DNA from: Planctomycetota bacterium
GTDB lineage: Bacteria > Planctomycetota > MHYJ01 > JACQXL01 > JACQZI01
DNA length: 64,000 nt
Direction: 5' to 3'
NCBI GenBank assembly: GCA_016207825.1
Contig: JACQZI010000023.1
Span: 124,001 to 188,000 of the forward strand
Below the pieces are notes generated by a model. It did no database searches. It was not told where the DNA came from and was given only the letters and a program-made list of their open reading frames with translations. Below are positions 17,087-26,359 of the stretch, piece by piece. Positions within the stretch are counted from its first letter, which is position 1, and each line of letters opens with the position of its first letter. Position numbers and translations under genes: made by a program.

Positions 17087-19147
17087 ATGAAACGTTTTAT
17101 AATAATAGGCTTTTCTCTGTGTGCTCTGTGTTTCTGCGGTTTGCCAACCAAGGCTGAAGAAGAGATGGAAGAAATCGTGGTTACCGCCACGCGCGAGGAA
17201 AAACCGCTGAAGGACGCGCCCGGCGCAATCACTCTTATCAAGCAATCGGAAATAGAAGGCAAGAATACGCTTGATATTACCAATGCGCTTGCCTATAGCC
17301 CGGGCGCTAAGATACTGCGCTACGGCTCGCTCGGCTCGAACGCCACTATTCACCTGAGAGGCTTGTATTCACAGCATACGCTGGTCATGGTTGACGACCG
17401 AATCATCAACGCGCCATCAAGCGGGGGAGCGGATTTATCGTTTCTCTCCGCGGATAATGTCGAACGGATTGAAATCATGCGCGGGGCGGCTTCTTCCCTC
17501 TACGGAGGCAACGCCGTTGCCGGGGTGATCAATATCATTACCAAAAACCCATCTGGCCAGCCAAAAAGCTATCTCAACACATTATACGGCTCTTATGACA
17601 CGTCCATTACACAGTTTTCGGACAGCCGTTCTTTCGGCGGTTTCGGATACATCTTTAATGGAAACTATAAATCATCGCAGGGGCACCGCGACAACAGCGC
17701 CTATTACTCAAACGACAGCCATCTCAAAATGAATTATAAATGGGCGGATGAAATGAAGCTGTCGCTTGATATCGGCGCAAACGAAGGCAAAAACGATTTG
17801 CCCGGCACGCGCCCGGCAAAAGACCCGGCATTAAGAACCGCCTCCCAAAAAACATTCGGCGACAGCAAGATTTCCACCAGCCGCGATTCAGGGGAAAGCG
17901 CGAAATCATACCTAAACCTCGTCTTTAACATAGGGCATTTCAAGGTTAAACAATATGGCAATTACTGGGATGATATTAATCACCAGGAATGGATTTCCGT
18001 GGGCGCGCATTACACCCGGAACAGCAATTACCGCAGCGCTACTTACGGAACGGAAATAATCGCCGACTTGGATTATTCCTATATTAACCACTGGACCGCC
18101 GGCTTGAGCGCAGGCGGGGCGCGTTACAAGATACATGATGACGAGGTTAATTTACAAACCGTAACCCTTACCGAAAGCAAATGGAACGCACGCAGGGGCA
18201 ATTACGCCGCATTCGCCCAGAACGAAATAAAACTGGATAACATCCTTTTTACCATAGGCGGACGCTGGGATAACCCGACTGATTTCGCGACTCAGCTTAC
18301 GGGCAAAGGCAATATCCTCTGGCACATAAACGAGACCACATCCATGCGCGTTTCCGGAGGCAGTTCTTACCGAGCGCCTTCCCTTAACGACCTTAACTGG
18401 CCAAAAGACGCATTTTCCGAAGGGAATCCGGAATTGCAGCCGGAAAAAGGCAAGACCTACGAAGCCGGAATAAAACATGAACTTAAACCAGTCGCATTGG
18501 TTACAGAACTGACTATCTTCAGGCAGAATCTTAAAAACATGATCGCTTGGGCACCGACCGGCTCTATGGGACCCTGGGGTAACAGATGGCATCCTTCAAA
18601 CCTTAATACCGCGTGGATTACCGGGCTGGAATTGGGGGTAACCTACCGGCAGATAAAAAATATTACGTTCAACCTGAATTATACTTTTCTGGACGCATAT
18701 CAGCGAAACAAAGAAGCGCGCCAGTATATCTATGACCCGTTTACCTGGGCGACCCTGGCTGTCATCAGCAAATCAGAAACCCGCCAACTGGCTTATACGC
18801 CTGTCCATAAAACTGATATCGGAATAAACTTTGCCAATCTCGGCGGGGCGGAAAACTTGTTTCTGGATATGGATGTGCAATATATCGCATCCACCTACCA
18901 ATACTACGGAAATAGCGACCTTGGTTTTCCCGTGGAAACAGCCTGGACAGAAACCAAAAAGCAGGGCGGTTACTGGCTGGTGAATATGAAGATAAGGAAA
19001 AACACCGCGGGCAATTTCGGGTTCTTTATTGGAATGGAAAATATTACCAATAAGGAATATGTTATCCAGCTGGGCAGTTCGATTAATGACCGCGGCTATC
19101 CCATGCCGGGGAGAACGGTATTGGCAGGTGCCGAGTTCAGGTTTTAA
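17087..19147 (+). CDS. btuB: TonB-dependent outer-membrane corrinoid receptor
   Basis: A 686-residue TonB-dependent receptor. A signal peptide (1-23) precedes the TonB box EEIVVTATRE (residues 28-37), the plug domain with IHLRGLYSQHTLVMVDDR and MRGAASSLYGGNAVAGVINIITK, and a 22-strand barrel ending in the outer-membrane signal GAEFRF. As the last gene of the B12 operon it is the outer-membrane corrinoid importer. No TonB/ExbBD genes are in the window. A Shine-Dalgarno AAGAAAGGG precedes the ATG. A second cobalamin riboswitch is not present before it. Confidence 0.94.
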   Translation: MKRFIIIGFSLCALCFCGLPTKAEEEMEEIVVTATREEKPLKDAPGAITLIKQSEIEGKNTLDITNALAYSPGAKILRYGSLGSNATIHLRGLYSQHTLVMVDDRIINAPSSGGADLSFLSADNVERIEIMRGAASSLYGGNAVAGVINIITKNPSGQPKSYLNTLYGSYDTSITQFSDSRSFGGFGYIFNGNYKSSQGHRDNSAYYSNDSHLKMNYKWADEMKLSLDIGANEGKNDLPGTRPAKDPALRTASQKTFGDSKISTSRDSGESAKSYLNLVFNIGHFKVKQYGNYWDDINHQEWISVGAHYTRNSNYRSATYGTEIIADLDYSYINHWTAGLSAGGARYKIHDDEVNLQTVTLTESKWNARRGNYAAFAQNEIKLDNILFTIGGRWDNPTDFATQLTGKGNILWHINETTSMRVSGGSSYRAPSLNDLNWPKDAFSEGNPELQPEKGKTYEAGIKHELKPVALVTELTIFRQNLKNMIAWAPTGSMGPWGNRWHPSNLNTAWITGLELGVTYRQIKNITFNLNYTFLDAYQRNKEARQYIYDPFTWATLAVISKSETRQLAYTPVHKTDIGINFANLGGAENLFLDMDVQYIASTYQYYGNSDLGFPVETAWTETKKQGGYWLVNMKIRKNTAGNFGFFIGMENITNKEYVIQLGSSINDRGYPMPGRTVLAGAEFRF

Positions 19148-19217
19148 ATATAATCATTTAAGTCAAATTATATTTTTATTGCCTTTGTGGATTTTTTGTC
19201 TTACAATATACGACGTT

Positions 19218-20165
19218 ATGGCGGAAATGAAATGCACTCGAGAAGCGTGCGGAAGCGCGCTGGTGGAATTGGGAAAAATAAACCCCAATGTAGTCGTACT
19301 TTCCGCAGACTTGGCCGGCTCAACTAAGACAAGCGATTTCCAAAAAGCCTTCCCGGATCGGTTTTTTAATATGGGAATCGCCGAAGCCAATATGATGAAT
19401 ACCGCCGCGGGACTGGCGTTTTCCGGCAAAATTGCCTTTGCCACAACCTTCGCAATATTTGCCACCGGACGCCCATGGGAACAAATCAGGAATACGATTG
19501 CCTATACCAAAGCCAATGTCAAAATAGTCGCCACACACGGAGGCGTTGCGGTCGGCCCGGACGGCGCTTCTCATCAGGGAATTGAGGATATCGCTCTCAT
19601 GCGCGTGATTCCGGGAATGACCGTTATCATTCCCTGCGATGCCGTGGAAACGCCCAAGGCAATATTCGCCGCCGCCCAGATTAAAGGCCCGGTCTATATC
19701 CGTCTTTCCAGGCCGAAACTGGCGGTGATTACAAATCAAACAGATTATTTTAAGGTGGGTGGGACCAATATTTTACGCGAGGGAAATGATGTTACAATCA
19801 TCGCCTGCGGAATAATGGTTGCCAAGGCGCTGGAAGCGGCGGATGCCCTGAAAGCGCAAAACATAAGCGCCACAGTAGTCAATCTCCACACGATAAAACC
19901 GCTTGATAACGACAGTATCATCAGCCTTGCCAAAAAGACCGGAGCCGTTGTCACAGCCGAAGAACATCTTGTTGCCGGAGGCATGGGAAGCGCTGTCGCG
20001 GAATTATTGAGCCGCAACCATCCAGTGCCGATTGAAATGGTCGGGATAAACGACCGGTTCGGGCAATCCGGCGAATCGGATGAACTGCTTAAATATTATC
20101 ATCTTACCGCAGAGGATATCGTCGGCGCCGCAAAAAAAGCAATAAGCCGCAAAAGGACCCAATAA
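19218..20165 (+). CDS. Transketolase C-terminal subunit (orphan half)
   Basis: A 315-residue protein equal to the pyrimidine-binding plus C-terminal domains of transketolase: REACGSALVELGKINPNVVVLSADL, FNMGIAEANMMNTAAGLA (catalytic Glu), HGGVAVGPDGASHQGIEDIALMR and VVTAEEHLVAGGMGSAVAELL. The start at 19218 (MAEMKCTREACG) is chosen because any upstream start falls inside btuB. Split transketolases normally have the TPP-binding N-terminal half directly upstream; here it is missing and btuB lies there instead. An N-half must be elsewhere if this one works. It lies 29 bp before ctpA. Confidence 0.92.
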   Translation: MAEMKCTREACGSALVELGKINPNVVVLSADLAGSTKTSDFQKAFPDRFFNMGIAEANMMNTAAGLAFSGKIAFATTFAIFATGRPWEQIRNTIAYTKANVKIVATHGGVAVGPDGASHQGIEDIALMRVIPGMTVIIPCDAVETPKAIFAAAQIKGPVYIRLSRPKLAVITNQTDYFKVGGTNILREGNDVTIIACGIMVAKALEAADALKAQNISATVVNLHTIKPLDNDSIISLAKKTGAVVTAEEHLVAGGMGSAVAELLSRNHPVPIEMVGINDRFGQSGESDELLKYYHLTAEDIVGAAKKAISRKRTQ

Positions 20166-20194
20166 AATCCACTACTAGAGGGAAAAGAAACAAA

Positions 20195-21433
20195 ATGATC
20201 ATCTCGTTTAAAATCAGCAAGCTTCATATTGTTCTGTTTATCTTCGCCCTAGTGGCGGCGTTTCTGATAGCAACTAAAATATCAGGAGGTTCCTCGGACT
20301 CCCAAATCGTTGAAAAAGAAGTAAAGAAAATCGTCACGGTTTATGATATCATCAAAAATAATTACGTAAACGATGTTAAATCTGAAGATATATTCAATAA
20401 CGCCTTTAAAGGCATGCTTAATAATCTTGATCCCTATAGTGATTATTTTTCCCCGGATGAATACAGAGAATTCCAGATTTCAATGAAAGGCGAACTTACC
20501 GGGGTGGGAATGGAAATCACCATGGAAAATGGGATGCTTAAGGTCATTGCCCCGCTGGAAGACTCGCCTGCTTTCCGGGCAGGAATACTCGCCGGAGACC
20601 ATATCCTGGAAATAGACGGGGAATCTACAGAATCTTTCACGCTTTCCGATTGCTTCCGCCGTATCATAGGGAAAGAAGGAACCGAAGTCACCTTAACACT
20701 CCTTCACCAGGGAGAAGACACTCCCCAAAAAATCACCGTTATCAGGGAAAAGATAAAGATAAAAAGCGTGAAATACGCCCATATAATAAACAAAGAAGAA
20801 AATATTGGCTATATCCGCATTACTAATTTCCAGGAAGATACAAGCGAGTCGTTTGCGCAAGAGGTAAAAAACCTGCGGGAAAAAGGGATAAAGTCCCTCA
20901 TAATAGATTTGAGATTTAATGGAGGTGGACTGATGATCCCTGCCGTAGAAATATCCAATATGTTTATCAAGAATGGCATTATCGTTTCCACCAAGGGGCG
21001 GGCTGAAGACTCCAAAGAAATCTACAAAGCCGAACCTAAAAACGCTGTTTTTGACGGGGTGCCTTTAGTTATTCTCATTAACGGATATACCGCCAGCGCT
21101 TCAGAAATATTTTCGGGCGCCATCCAGGACCATAAAAAAGGAATACTAGTCGGTTCGCGTACATACGGCAAAGGACTTGTCCAGACGCTCGTGGAAATCC
21201 CCGGAGATAAATCCGCCGTAAAACTTACTATTTCTAAATATTATACTCCTTCCGGCAAATGCCTGCAAAGGCAAAAAGATAAGAATTACGGATTGGATCC
21301 TGATGAATTGGTTGAACTCTCTACCGCGGAGGAGGTGGAATTATTAAAAGCGCGCAGCCGGGGAGACCAGATTGATATAACACACGATAAGCAACTTGAA
21401 AAGGCGATAGAAAAACTAAGCCTGCCTAAATGA
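20195..21433 (+). CDS. C-terminal processing peptidase, S41 family
   Basis: A 412-residue CtpA/Prc-like protease. An N-terminal membrane anchor (residues 7-26), a helical S41 N-domain, a PDZ domain (about 85-165, APLEDSPAFRAGILAGDHIL) and the catalytic core follow in order. The nucleophile Ser is in NGYTASASEIFSGA and the base Lys in TYGKGLVQTL. It degrades or trims envelope proteins from their C-termini in the periplasm. The ribosome site AGAGGGA precedes the ATG. It is probably co-transcribed with the transketolase half, without obvious functional logic. Confidence 0.95.
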   Translation: MIISFKISKLHIVLFIFALVAAFLIATKISGGSSDSQIVEKEVKKIVTVYDIIKNNYVNDVKSEDIFNNAFKGMLNNLDPYSDYFSPDEYREFQISMKGELTGVGMEITMENGMLKVIAPLEDSPAFRAGILAGDHILEIDGESTESFTLSDCFRRIIGKEGTEVTLTLLHQGEDTPQKITVIREKIKIKSVKYAHIINKEENIGYIRITNFQEDTSESFAQEVKNLREKGIKSLIIDLRFNGGGLMIPAVEISNMFIKNGIIVSTKGRAEDSKEIYKAEPKNAVFDGVPLVILINGYTASASEIFSGAIQDHKKGILVGSRTYGKGLVQTLVEIPGDKSAVKLTISKYYTPSGKCLQRQKDKNYGLDPDELVELSTAEEVELLKARSRGDQIDITHDKQLEKAIEKLSLPK

Positions 21434-21457
21434 CGGGGACGGCCGACTGGTCAACGC

Positions 21458-21712
21458 TTAAAACTTATCTTTAATCTGATCCGCCAGGTTTACCTTATTT
21501 TTCTCCTCGTATTCCTGCAGTTTCTCTATCCGCTTGAGGTCATCCTTAATACGATTAACCAGTTTGAAAATATAAGGTCTGCCTTTTAACCGGTCACCCA
21601 GGTCTTTAAGCATCCTTTCCCAGCTGCCGCCATAGAGTTCGTCCCTCAATGTAATAAGCATTTTTTCCTCCGAAGATAGATTTTCCGCAAAAGATTTATT
21701 CTTTCCTGCCAT
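21458..21712 (-). CDS. Small conserved-looking protein of unknown function
   Basis: An 84-residue soluble, strongly helical and charged protein. The central MLITLRDELYGGSWERML and KGRPYIFKLVNRIKDDLKRIEKL are compact and regular, consistent with a real small protein. I recall similar ELYGGSW/RPYIFKL proteins in Planctomycetes genomes but cannot verify this. It stands alone on the minus strand, converging on ctpA. Confidence 0.65.
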   Translation of the reverse strand: MAGKNKSFAENLSSEEKMLITLRDELYGGSWERMLKDLGDRLKGRPYIFKLVNRIKDDLKRIEKLQEYEEKNKVNLADQIKDKF

Positions 21713-21862
21713 AATCTCTGCTATACTTATATTATCAGCTATATTTCACAAGTAGTTTAGCAAAATTTTAGTAAAAAAGTAATTTTTAGTCTGCAAGACA
21801 GATGATTTCGGCTACCTTTAACCACATATAAAAGCTATCGGGAAACATCTCGCTTTTATTAA

Positions 21863-21891
21863 TTGACTTTTAGCTTTATCGGAAGTAATAT
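21863..21891 (+). promoter_or_regulatory. Promoter of the PLP-binding protein gene
   Basis: TTGACT (21863-21868) and TAATAT (21886-21891) are 17 bp apart; an overlapping TATAAT lies at 21889. Transcription would start near 21898, which rules out a protein start at 21863 and supports the ATG at 21911, with a leader of about 13 nt and no clear Shine-Dalgarno. Confidence 0.6.
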
Positions 21892-21910
21892 AATAAGTTT
21901 AAAAGCCCAT

Positions 21911-22624
21911 ATGAACGAGCTAATTGTTCCGGAATATTTGACGAATAATCTGGATTGGATAAGGCAGAAAATCGAGAAATCGGCTCGTAAGGTAAACAGG
22001 GATCCTTCGGAAATTAAACTGATAACAGTTACTAAATACGCGGACATTGAAACCATCGGGTATTTACCAGCACTCGGACTCTTCGATTTAGGGGAAAACA
22101 AAGTTCAGGAACTGGTAAAAAAAGCAGAGGCTTTACCGGATTCGGTAACCTGGCATATGATTGGTCATATGCAGACTAATAAAATCAAGAGGGGGTTGCC
22201 TTTTTTTAATTACCTGCACTCGCTGGACAGCTTGCATCTGGCAGAGGCGCTGGAAAACGAAGCTAACAGGATCAATAAGCAACTTAATGTTTTTATCCAG
22301 CTTAATATAAGCGGGGAAGAATCGAAATACGGGATAAAACCGGAAGAGCTCTTTAATTTTTACGGGAAAGCAAAGGATTATTCCCATCTGAAAATTATCG
22401 GCTTGATGACCATTGCACCAGAAGCAACTAACCCTGAAGAATCCCGCCCCGTATTCCGAAAACTCCGGGAATACCTCGACGAATTGAAAACTAAAATGAC
22501 TGGTCAGGCAAGAAATGATTTCTGCCACCTGTCAATGGGCATGACCCAGGATTATGATGTCGCGATAGAAGAAGGGGCTACGTTCATCAGAATCGGGACA
22601 GCTCTTTTTAAAGAAGCGGCCTAA
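21911..22624 (+). CDS. YggS/PROSC family pyridoxal-phosphate homeostasis protein
   Basis: A 237-residue PLP-binding TIM-barrel protein: IKLITVTKYADIETI carries the PLP lysine, followed by LGENKVQEL, WHMIGHMQTNK, LNISGEESKYGI, GLMTIAP and LSMGMTQDYDVAIEEGATFIRIGTALF. This matches the YggS family (alanine-racemase-like barrel without racemase partner), which buffers free PLP and amino-acid pools. The start is fixed by the promoter at 21863-21891. It precedes the FHA-kinase gene by 24 bp and may be co-transcribed with it. Confidence 0.95.
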   Translation: MNELIVPEYLTNNLDWIRQKIEKSARKVNRDPSEIKLITVTKYADIETIGYLPALGLFDLGENKVQELVKKAEALPDSVTWHMIGHMQTNKIKRGLPFFNYLHSLDSLHLAEALENEANRINKQLNVFIQLNISGEESKYGIKPEELFNFYGKAKDYSHLKIIGLMTIAPEATNPEESRPVFRKLREYLDELKTKMTGQARNDFCHLSMGMTQDYDVAIEEGATFIRIGTALFKEAA

Positions 22625-22648
22625 ATAACTTTTATATCTTGTAATATT

Positions 22649-25522
22649 ATGCCTCGTTTAATAGTAGAAAAAGGCCCTGATAAAGGCAAATCCATCCGCA
22701 TCAGCGGAAACGACACCATTGTCATTGGACGGGAAACTACCGCTAACCTGCGCTTAAGCGACATCATGGCTTCGCGCATGCACTTCCGGATAGAATTCCG
22801 CGCGGACGGCGGTTATTACCTGATAGATTTGAACAGCATGAACGGCACCTTTGTTAACGGACAGAAAGTCAAAGAACGCGCACTAAAACTGGGAGACAAG
22901 GTACAAATCGGCGAAACTCTTTTCACTTTTATGGGAGATATCGAAGCCCAGAAACAGGGACCCATCGGTCAGACTATCGGCGGATACACCATCATGGAAC
23001 GCGTCGGCCGCGGCGGCATGGGCACGGTTTATAAAGCACTCCAGATTTCTTTAAATCGCGTGGTAGCGTTAAAGCTCCTCTCGGATGAATTGGTAAAGGA
23101 TAAAACATTCATCAACCTCTTTGTGCAGGAAGCCCGCGCGGCTGCCCAGCTTAACCACCCCAATATCGTCCAGGTTTACGATGTCGGTTCCGACAAAGAA
23201 GTTTACTTTTTCTCCATGGAATATGTGCCGGGTGCCAGTCTGCAGGATATACTTTCCAAACGTAAGAAACTACCGCCGGAAGTGGCCGTCGGCATTGTTT
23301 TCCAAGCGGCCCAGGGACTGGAATACGCGGAAAAGAAAGGCATCGTCCACCGCGATATCAAACCTGATAATCTTATGATGGGGGAAAACGAAATAATTAA
23401 AATAGGAGACCTCGGCCTGGCAAAAAGCCTCAAAGCCCCTTTCGCCGAAGAACAGGCAAGCAGCGTTTTCGGCACTCCCCATTACGTCGCGCCTGAACAG
23501 GCAACGGGAAAGCCGGTTGACCACCGGGCGGATATATATTCGCTCGGCTCTACTTTTTACCGCATACTTACCGGCATAACGCCATATTCCGGGTCTAGCG
23601 TCAAAGAAATCATCGCCAAGAAAATCAAGGATGACCCGACCCCCATTAAGCAATTGGAACCCGGCTTATCCAGCGAACTCAGCAAAATAATTGATAAAAT
23701 GATTAAAAGGAATCCAGACGAACGTTTCCAGACTTTTTCCGAAGTCCTGAAAGCGCTGGAAACGATTAAAAGCGGAGTCATTAGCACACGGGCAACATCC
23801 ACTCCGGATGACACCTCCAAAAAAGAACCCTCTAAAGAGGAAGGCACGCTGCCGAAAAATCTGATAGATAGCATTGTGTTACCGGTGATACTAACCGTAC
23901 TTTCCGGATTAAGCCTGTTCCTTATAGTCTGGCATCATTATAAAAATATCGGGCCTGGATTTGAGCCTACGGTTATTCCCCAGAACGGGTTCCAGCCGGA
24001 TGAAAAACAGATTATTGCGGAAATTGATAAATTGGACACGGCTTTAAAAGACACCCCTCAAGATGATGTCGAACTCCTCATGGAGCTTATTACACGCTAT
24101 GAGAAATTAACAGAAAAATGCCGCAATATAAAATTATCAATTGTGGTCCAGGTAAAACTAGCTGACCTAGACAAACGTTTTAACCAGATAAGCGAACCGG
24201 TTAGGCAAAAATATAAAGAAAAGAAATCATCCGAGCTTTTTACCGCCTTAACGGAAGAGACAAGCCACGAACGCCAGCAGATTATTACGCTTGCCAAAAC
24301 AGGCGACGTCGATTTCTATATAAAAAAATGGATTGAAGGATGGGAAAATTTCAAGCTTAAATATGCCGGCACAGCTTCGGTTGCCCATGCGGATGAACAA
24401 ATACGGCAAGCAAACCTGTTTAAAGGGCGCATCGAAAACAGCCGGGAACATTATGAAAAACTTCAGCCTCAGGTTAAAAACGCGGTTAAAGAGCATCGTT
24501 TCAAAGAAGCATATGATATAACGACCGGTTTTATAAATGATGAAAAATATCAGGATACTCTCTATAACATAGTCGCCTCGGAATTGCTCCTTGAGATAAA
24601 AAACCGCGGGTTGGATGATTTCCAGGAAACCCGTAACGAAGCGGTAAAACTTATGGCGGAAGAAAAGCTGGAGGAGGCCAAGAAGTTACTGGAGAAAAAA
24701 CAGGGGTTTTACGGCGAACCGGAACTAGAACAGATGGTCCGGGATAATTTGGCTGATATAGAACAGAAAATACAACAACAAAAAAACACGGCATTTCAAA
24801 AGCTACTTGGGATCGATGAAGGAATATTCTACCGGACATATCCTGATGTCCTTATGCTGGTCCACGAAAGCGATTTGTCCAATCCGGATAAACTTCTCAA
24901 AGAAGCGGAATCGCTTTTGAATATAATTACTGTTAAAACACCTGATTATAACGAGCGGAAAAAAGATATCCTTTATGAACTCACTTGCGAAATCCGAATA
25001 ATGAACCAGCTGAAACTCAATGCCGCGCAGTTTAAGGGTAAAAAATCCCTCAGAAACCAGAAAATAAGCGATATCTCCAACAGCGGTATTGTCCTGCAGA
25101 ACGGGGAACTGGTTCTCTGGCGCAAAATCTCATCTCCGGAACTTTTCGATTTAATCAGCAAAGGATGGAAACTTTCCAGCAGCGAAACTCTTAAATTAGC
25201 AATTCTTTGCCTAAAAAGGGGAGGCATGATAAACGAGGCGAAAACACTCCTGAACACGGCCTTAAAAAACAATCAGGACAAAGAAGAAACGGCTGTTATA
25301 AATAAATATCTCGGCAAGCTTGAGGAATCCGTTCCGATGAGGGAAAAAGACGCTGATTTTATTTTCCGCCAAGCAAATGCCCAGTTTAATGACCAAAACT
25401 ATTTTAGCGCCCTCAAAAGCTATAACCTGATTAAATACCGTTTTGTCGATACCAAGCTATACCGGCAGGCGGAAAATTTCATCGATAAAAAAATCATCGA
25501 AATTGAGGAGCGACTTAAATGA
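22649..25522 (+). CDS. FHA-domain Ser/Thr protein kinase with membrane anchor
   Basis: A 957-residue receptor-like kinase. An N-terminal FHA domain (about 1-97: GRETTANLRL, SRMHFRI, NSMNGTFVNG) binds phosphothreonine. The Hanks-type kinase domain (about 112-375) has VGRGGMGTVYKA, the VALKLL lysine, IVHRDIKPDNLMM, a DLG in place of DFG in IGDLGLAK, and GTPHYVAPEQATG. One transmembrane helix (about 407-427, LPVILTVLSGLSLFLIVW) leads to some 530 residues of helical, charged outer sequence with no recognised domain. FHA-first kinases are frequent in Planctomycetes. It overlaps the PNP gene by 4 bp. Confidence 0.93.
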   Translation: MPRLIVEKGPDKGKSIRISGNDTIVIGRETTANLRLSDIMASRMHFRIEFRADGGYYLIDLNSMNGTFVNGQKVKERALKLGDKVQIGETLFTFMGDIEAQKQGPIGQTIGGYTIMERVGRGGMGTVYKALQISLNRVVALKLLSDELVKDKTFINLFVQEARAAAQLNHPNIVQVYDVGSDKEVYFFSMEYVPGASLQDILSKRKKLPPEVAVGIVFQAAQGLEYAEKKGIVHRDIKPDNLMMGENEIIKIGDLGLAKSLKAPFAEEQASSVFGTPHYVAPEQATGKPVDHRADIYSLGSTFYRILTGITPYSGSSVKEIIAKKIKDDPTPIKQLEPGLSSELSKIIDKMIKRNPDERFQTFSEVLKALETIKSGVISTRATSTPDDTSKKEPSKEEGTLPKNLIDSIVLPVILTVLSGLSLFLIVWHHYKNIGPGFEPTVIPQNGFQPDEKQIIAEIDKLDTALKDTPQDDVELLMELITRYEKLTEKCRNIKLSIVVQVKLADLDKRFNQISEPVRQKYKEKKSSELFTALTEETSHERQQIITLAKTGDVDFYIKKWIEGWENFKLKYAGTASVAHADEQIRQANLFKGRIENSREHYEKLQPQVKNAVKEHRFKEAYDITTGFINDEKYQDTLYNIVASELLLEIKNRGLDDFQETRNEAVKLMAEEKLEEAKKLLEKKQGFYGEPELEQMVRDNLADIEQKIQQQKNTAFQKLLGIDEGIFYRTYPDVLMLVHESDLSNPDKLLKEAESLLNIITVKTPDYNERKKDILYELTCEIRIMNQLKLNAAQFKGKKSLRNQKISDISNSGIVLQNGELVLWRKISSPELFDLISKGWKLSSSETLKLAILCLKRGGMINEAKTLLNTALKNNQDKEETAVINKYLGKLEESVPMREKDADFIFRQANAQFNDQNYFSALKSYNLIKYRFVDTKLYRQAENFIDKKIIEIEERLK

Positions 25523-26349
25523 CAAAAACGAAACTATCGGCTAAGATTAAAGAGGCGACAAACACCATACGCAAAAAACTGGCCTTTAAACCTGATGTGG
25601 GCGTTATCCTCGGCACGGGGCTGGGAAAACTGGCCGAGGAAATTAAAGTAAAGGCGGTATTGCCTTACTCCAAAATACCGCATTTTCCTGTTTCCACCGT
25701 ACTTTCCCACAAAGGCGAGCTGTTGCTGGGCACATTAAACGGAACAAAAGTCATCGCCATGGACGGCCGGTTTCATTACTACGAAGGCTACTCACTTGAA
25801 GATATCACCTTGCCGGTGAGGGTAATAAAAGCGCTTGGGGCAAAAACGCTTATTGTTTCCAGCGCAGTCGGCGGCTTAAACCCGAAATACCAGCGGGGCG
25901 ACCTCATTATCATTGAAGACCACATAAATCTCATGGGCGTAAATCCGCTTATTGGACCAAATGACGACACTCTCGGCACCCGCTTCCCGGATATGAGCGA
26001 GCCATATAACCGGAAATTCATCGCGCAGGCAGAATCCATTGCCAAAAAACTCGGCATAACCGCGCACCGTGGGGTTTATGTCGCGCTTACCGGGCCGAAC
26101 CTAGAAACCCGCGCGGAATACCGCTTCCTGCGTATTATCGGCGCTGATGTGGTCGGCATGTCCACCGTTCCGGAAGTGATTGTCGGCATCCATGCGGGCT
26201 TGAAAATACTGGGCATTTCCGCCGTGACCGATATGTGCATACCGGAAACGCTCCGCCCGGCTAATATAAAAGAAATCATTAAAATCGCCAACCAAACCGA
26301 ACCGAAAATGACCGCTTTGGTTAAAGAATTTATCAGAAAAATAAATTAG
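25519..26349 (+). CDS. Purine nucleoside phosphorylase
   Basis: A 276-residue trimeric-type PNP: ILGTGLGKLAEEI at the N-terminus, the phosphate/ribose site HFPVSTVLSHKGELLLG and GRFHYYEGYS, VSSAVGGLNPKYQRGDL, TGPNLETRAEYR and VGMSTVPEVIVGIHAGL, the family signature. It cleaves guanosine/inosine (or methylthioinosine-like substrates) with phosphate in the cytoplasm. Its start overlaps the kinase stop (ATGA), so the two are translationally coupled without an obvious functional link. Confidence 0.95.
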   Translation: MTKTKLSAKIKEATNTIRKKLAFKPDVGVILGTGLGKLAEEIKVKAVLPYSKIPHFPVSTVLSHKGELLLGTLNGTKVIAMDGRFHYYEGYSLEDITLPVRVIKALGAKTLIVSSAVGGLNPKYQRGDLIIIEDHINLMGVNPLIGPNDDTLGTRFPDMSEPYNRKFIAQAESIAKKLGITAHRGVYVALTGPNLETRAEYRFLRIIGADVVGMSTVPEVIVGIHAGLKILGISAVTDMCIPETLRPANIKEIIKIANQTEPKMTALVKEFIRKIN

Positions 26350-26359
26350 GAGAGGAAAA

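Noticed and set aside
19029-19217. A longer N-terminus for the transketolase half, starting at 19029
   Set aside because: This would lie inside btuB in another frame and gives residues unlike transketolase; homology begins at MAEMKCTREACG.
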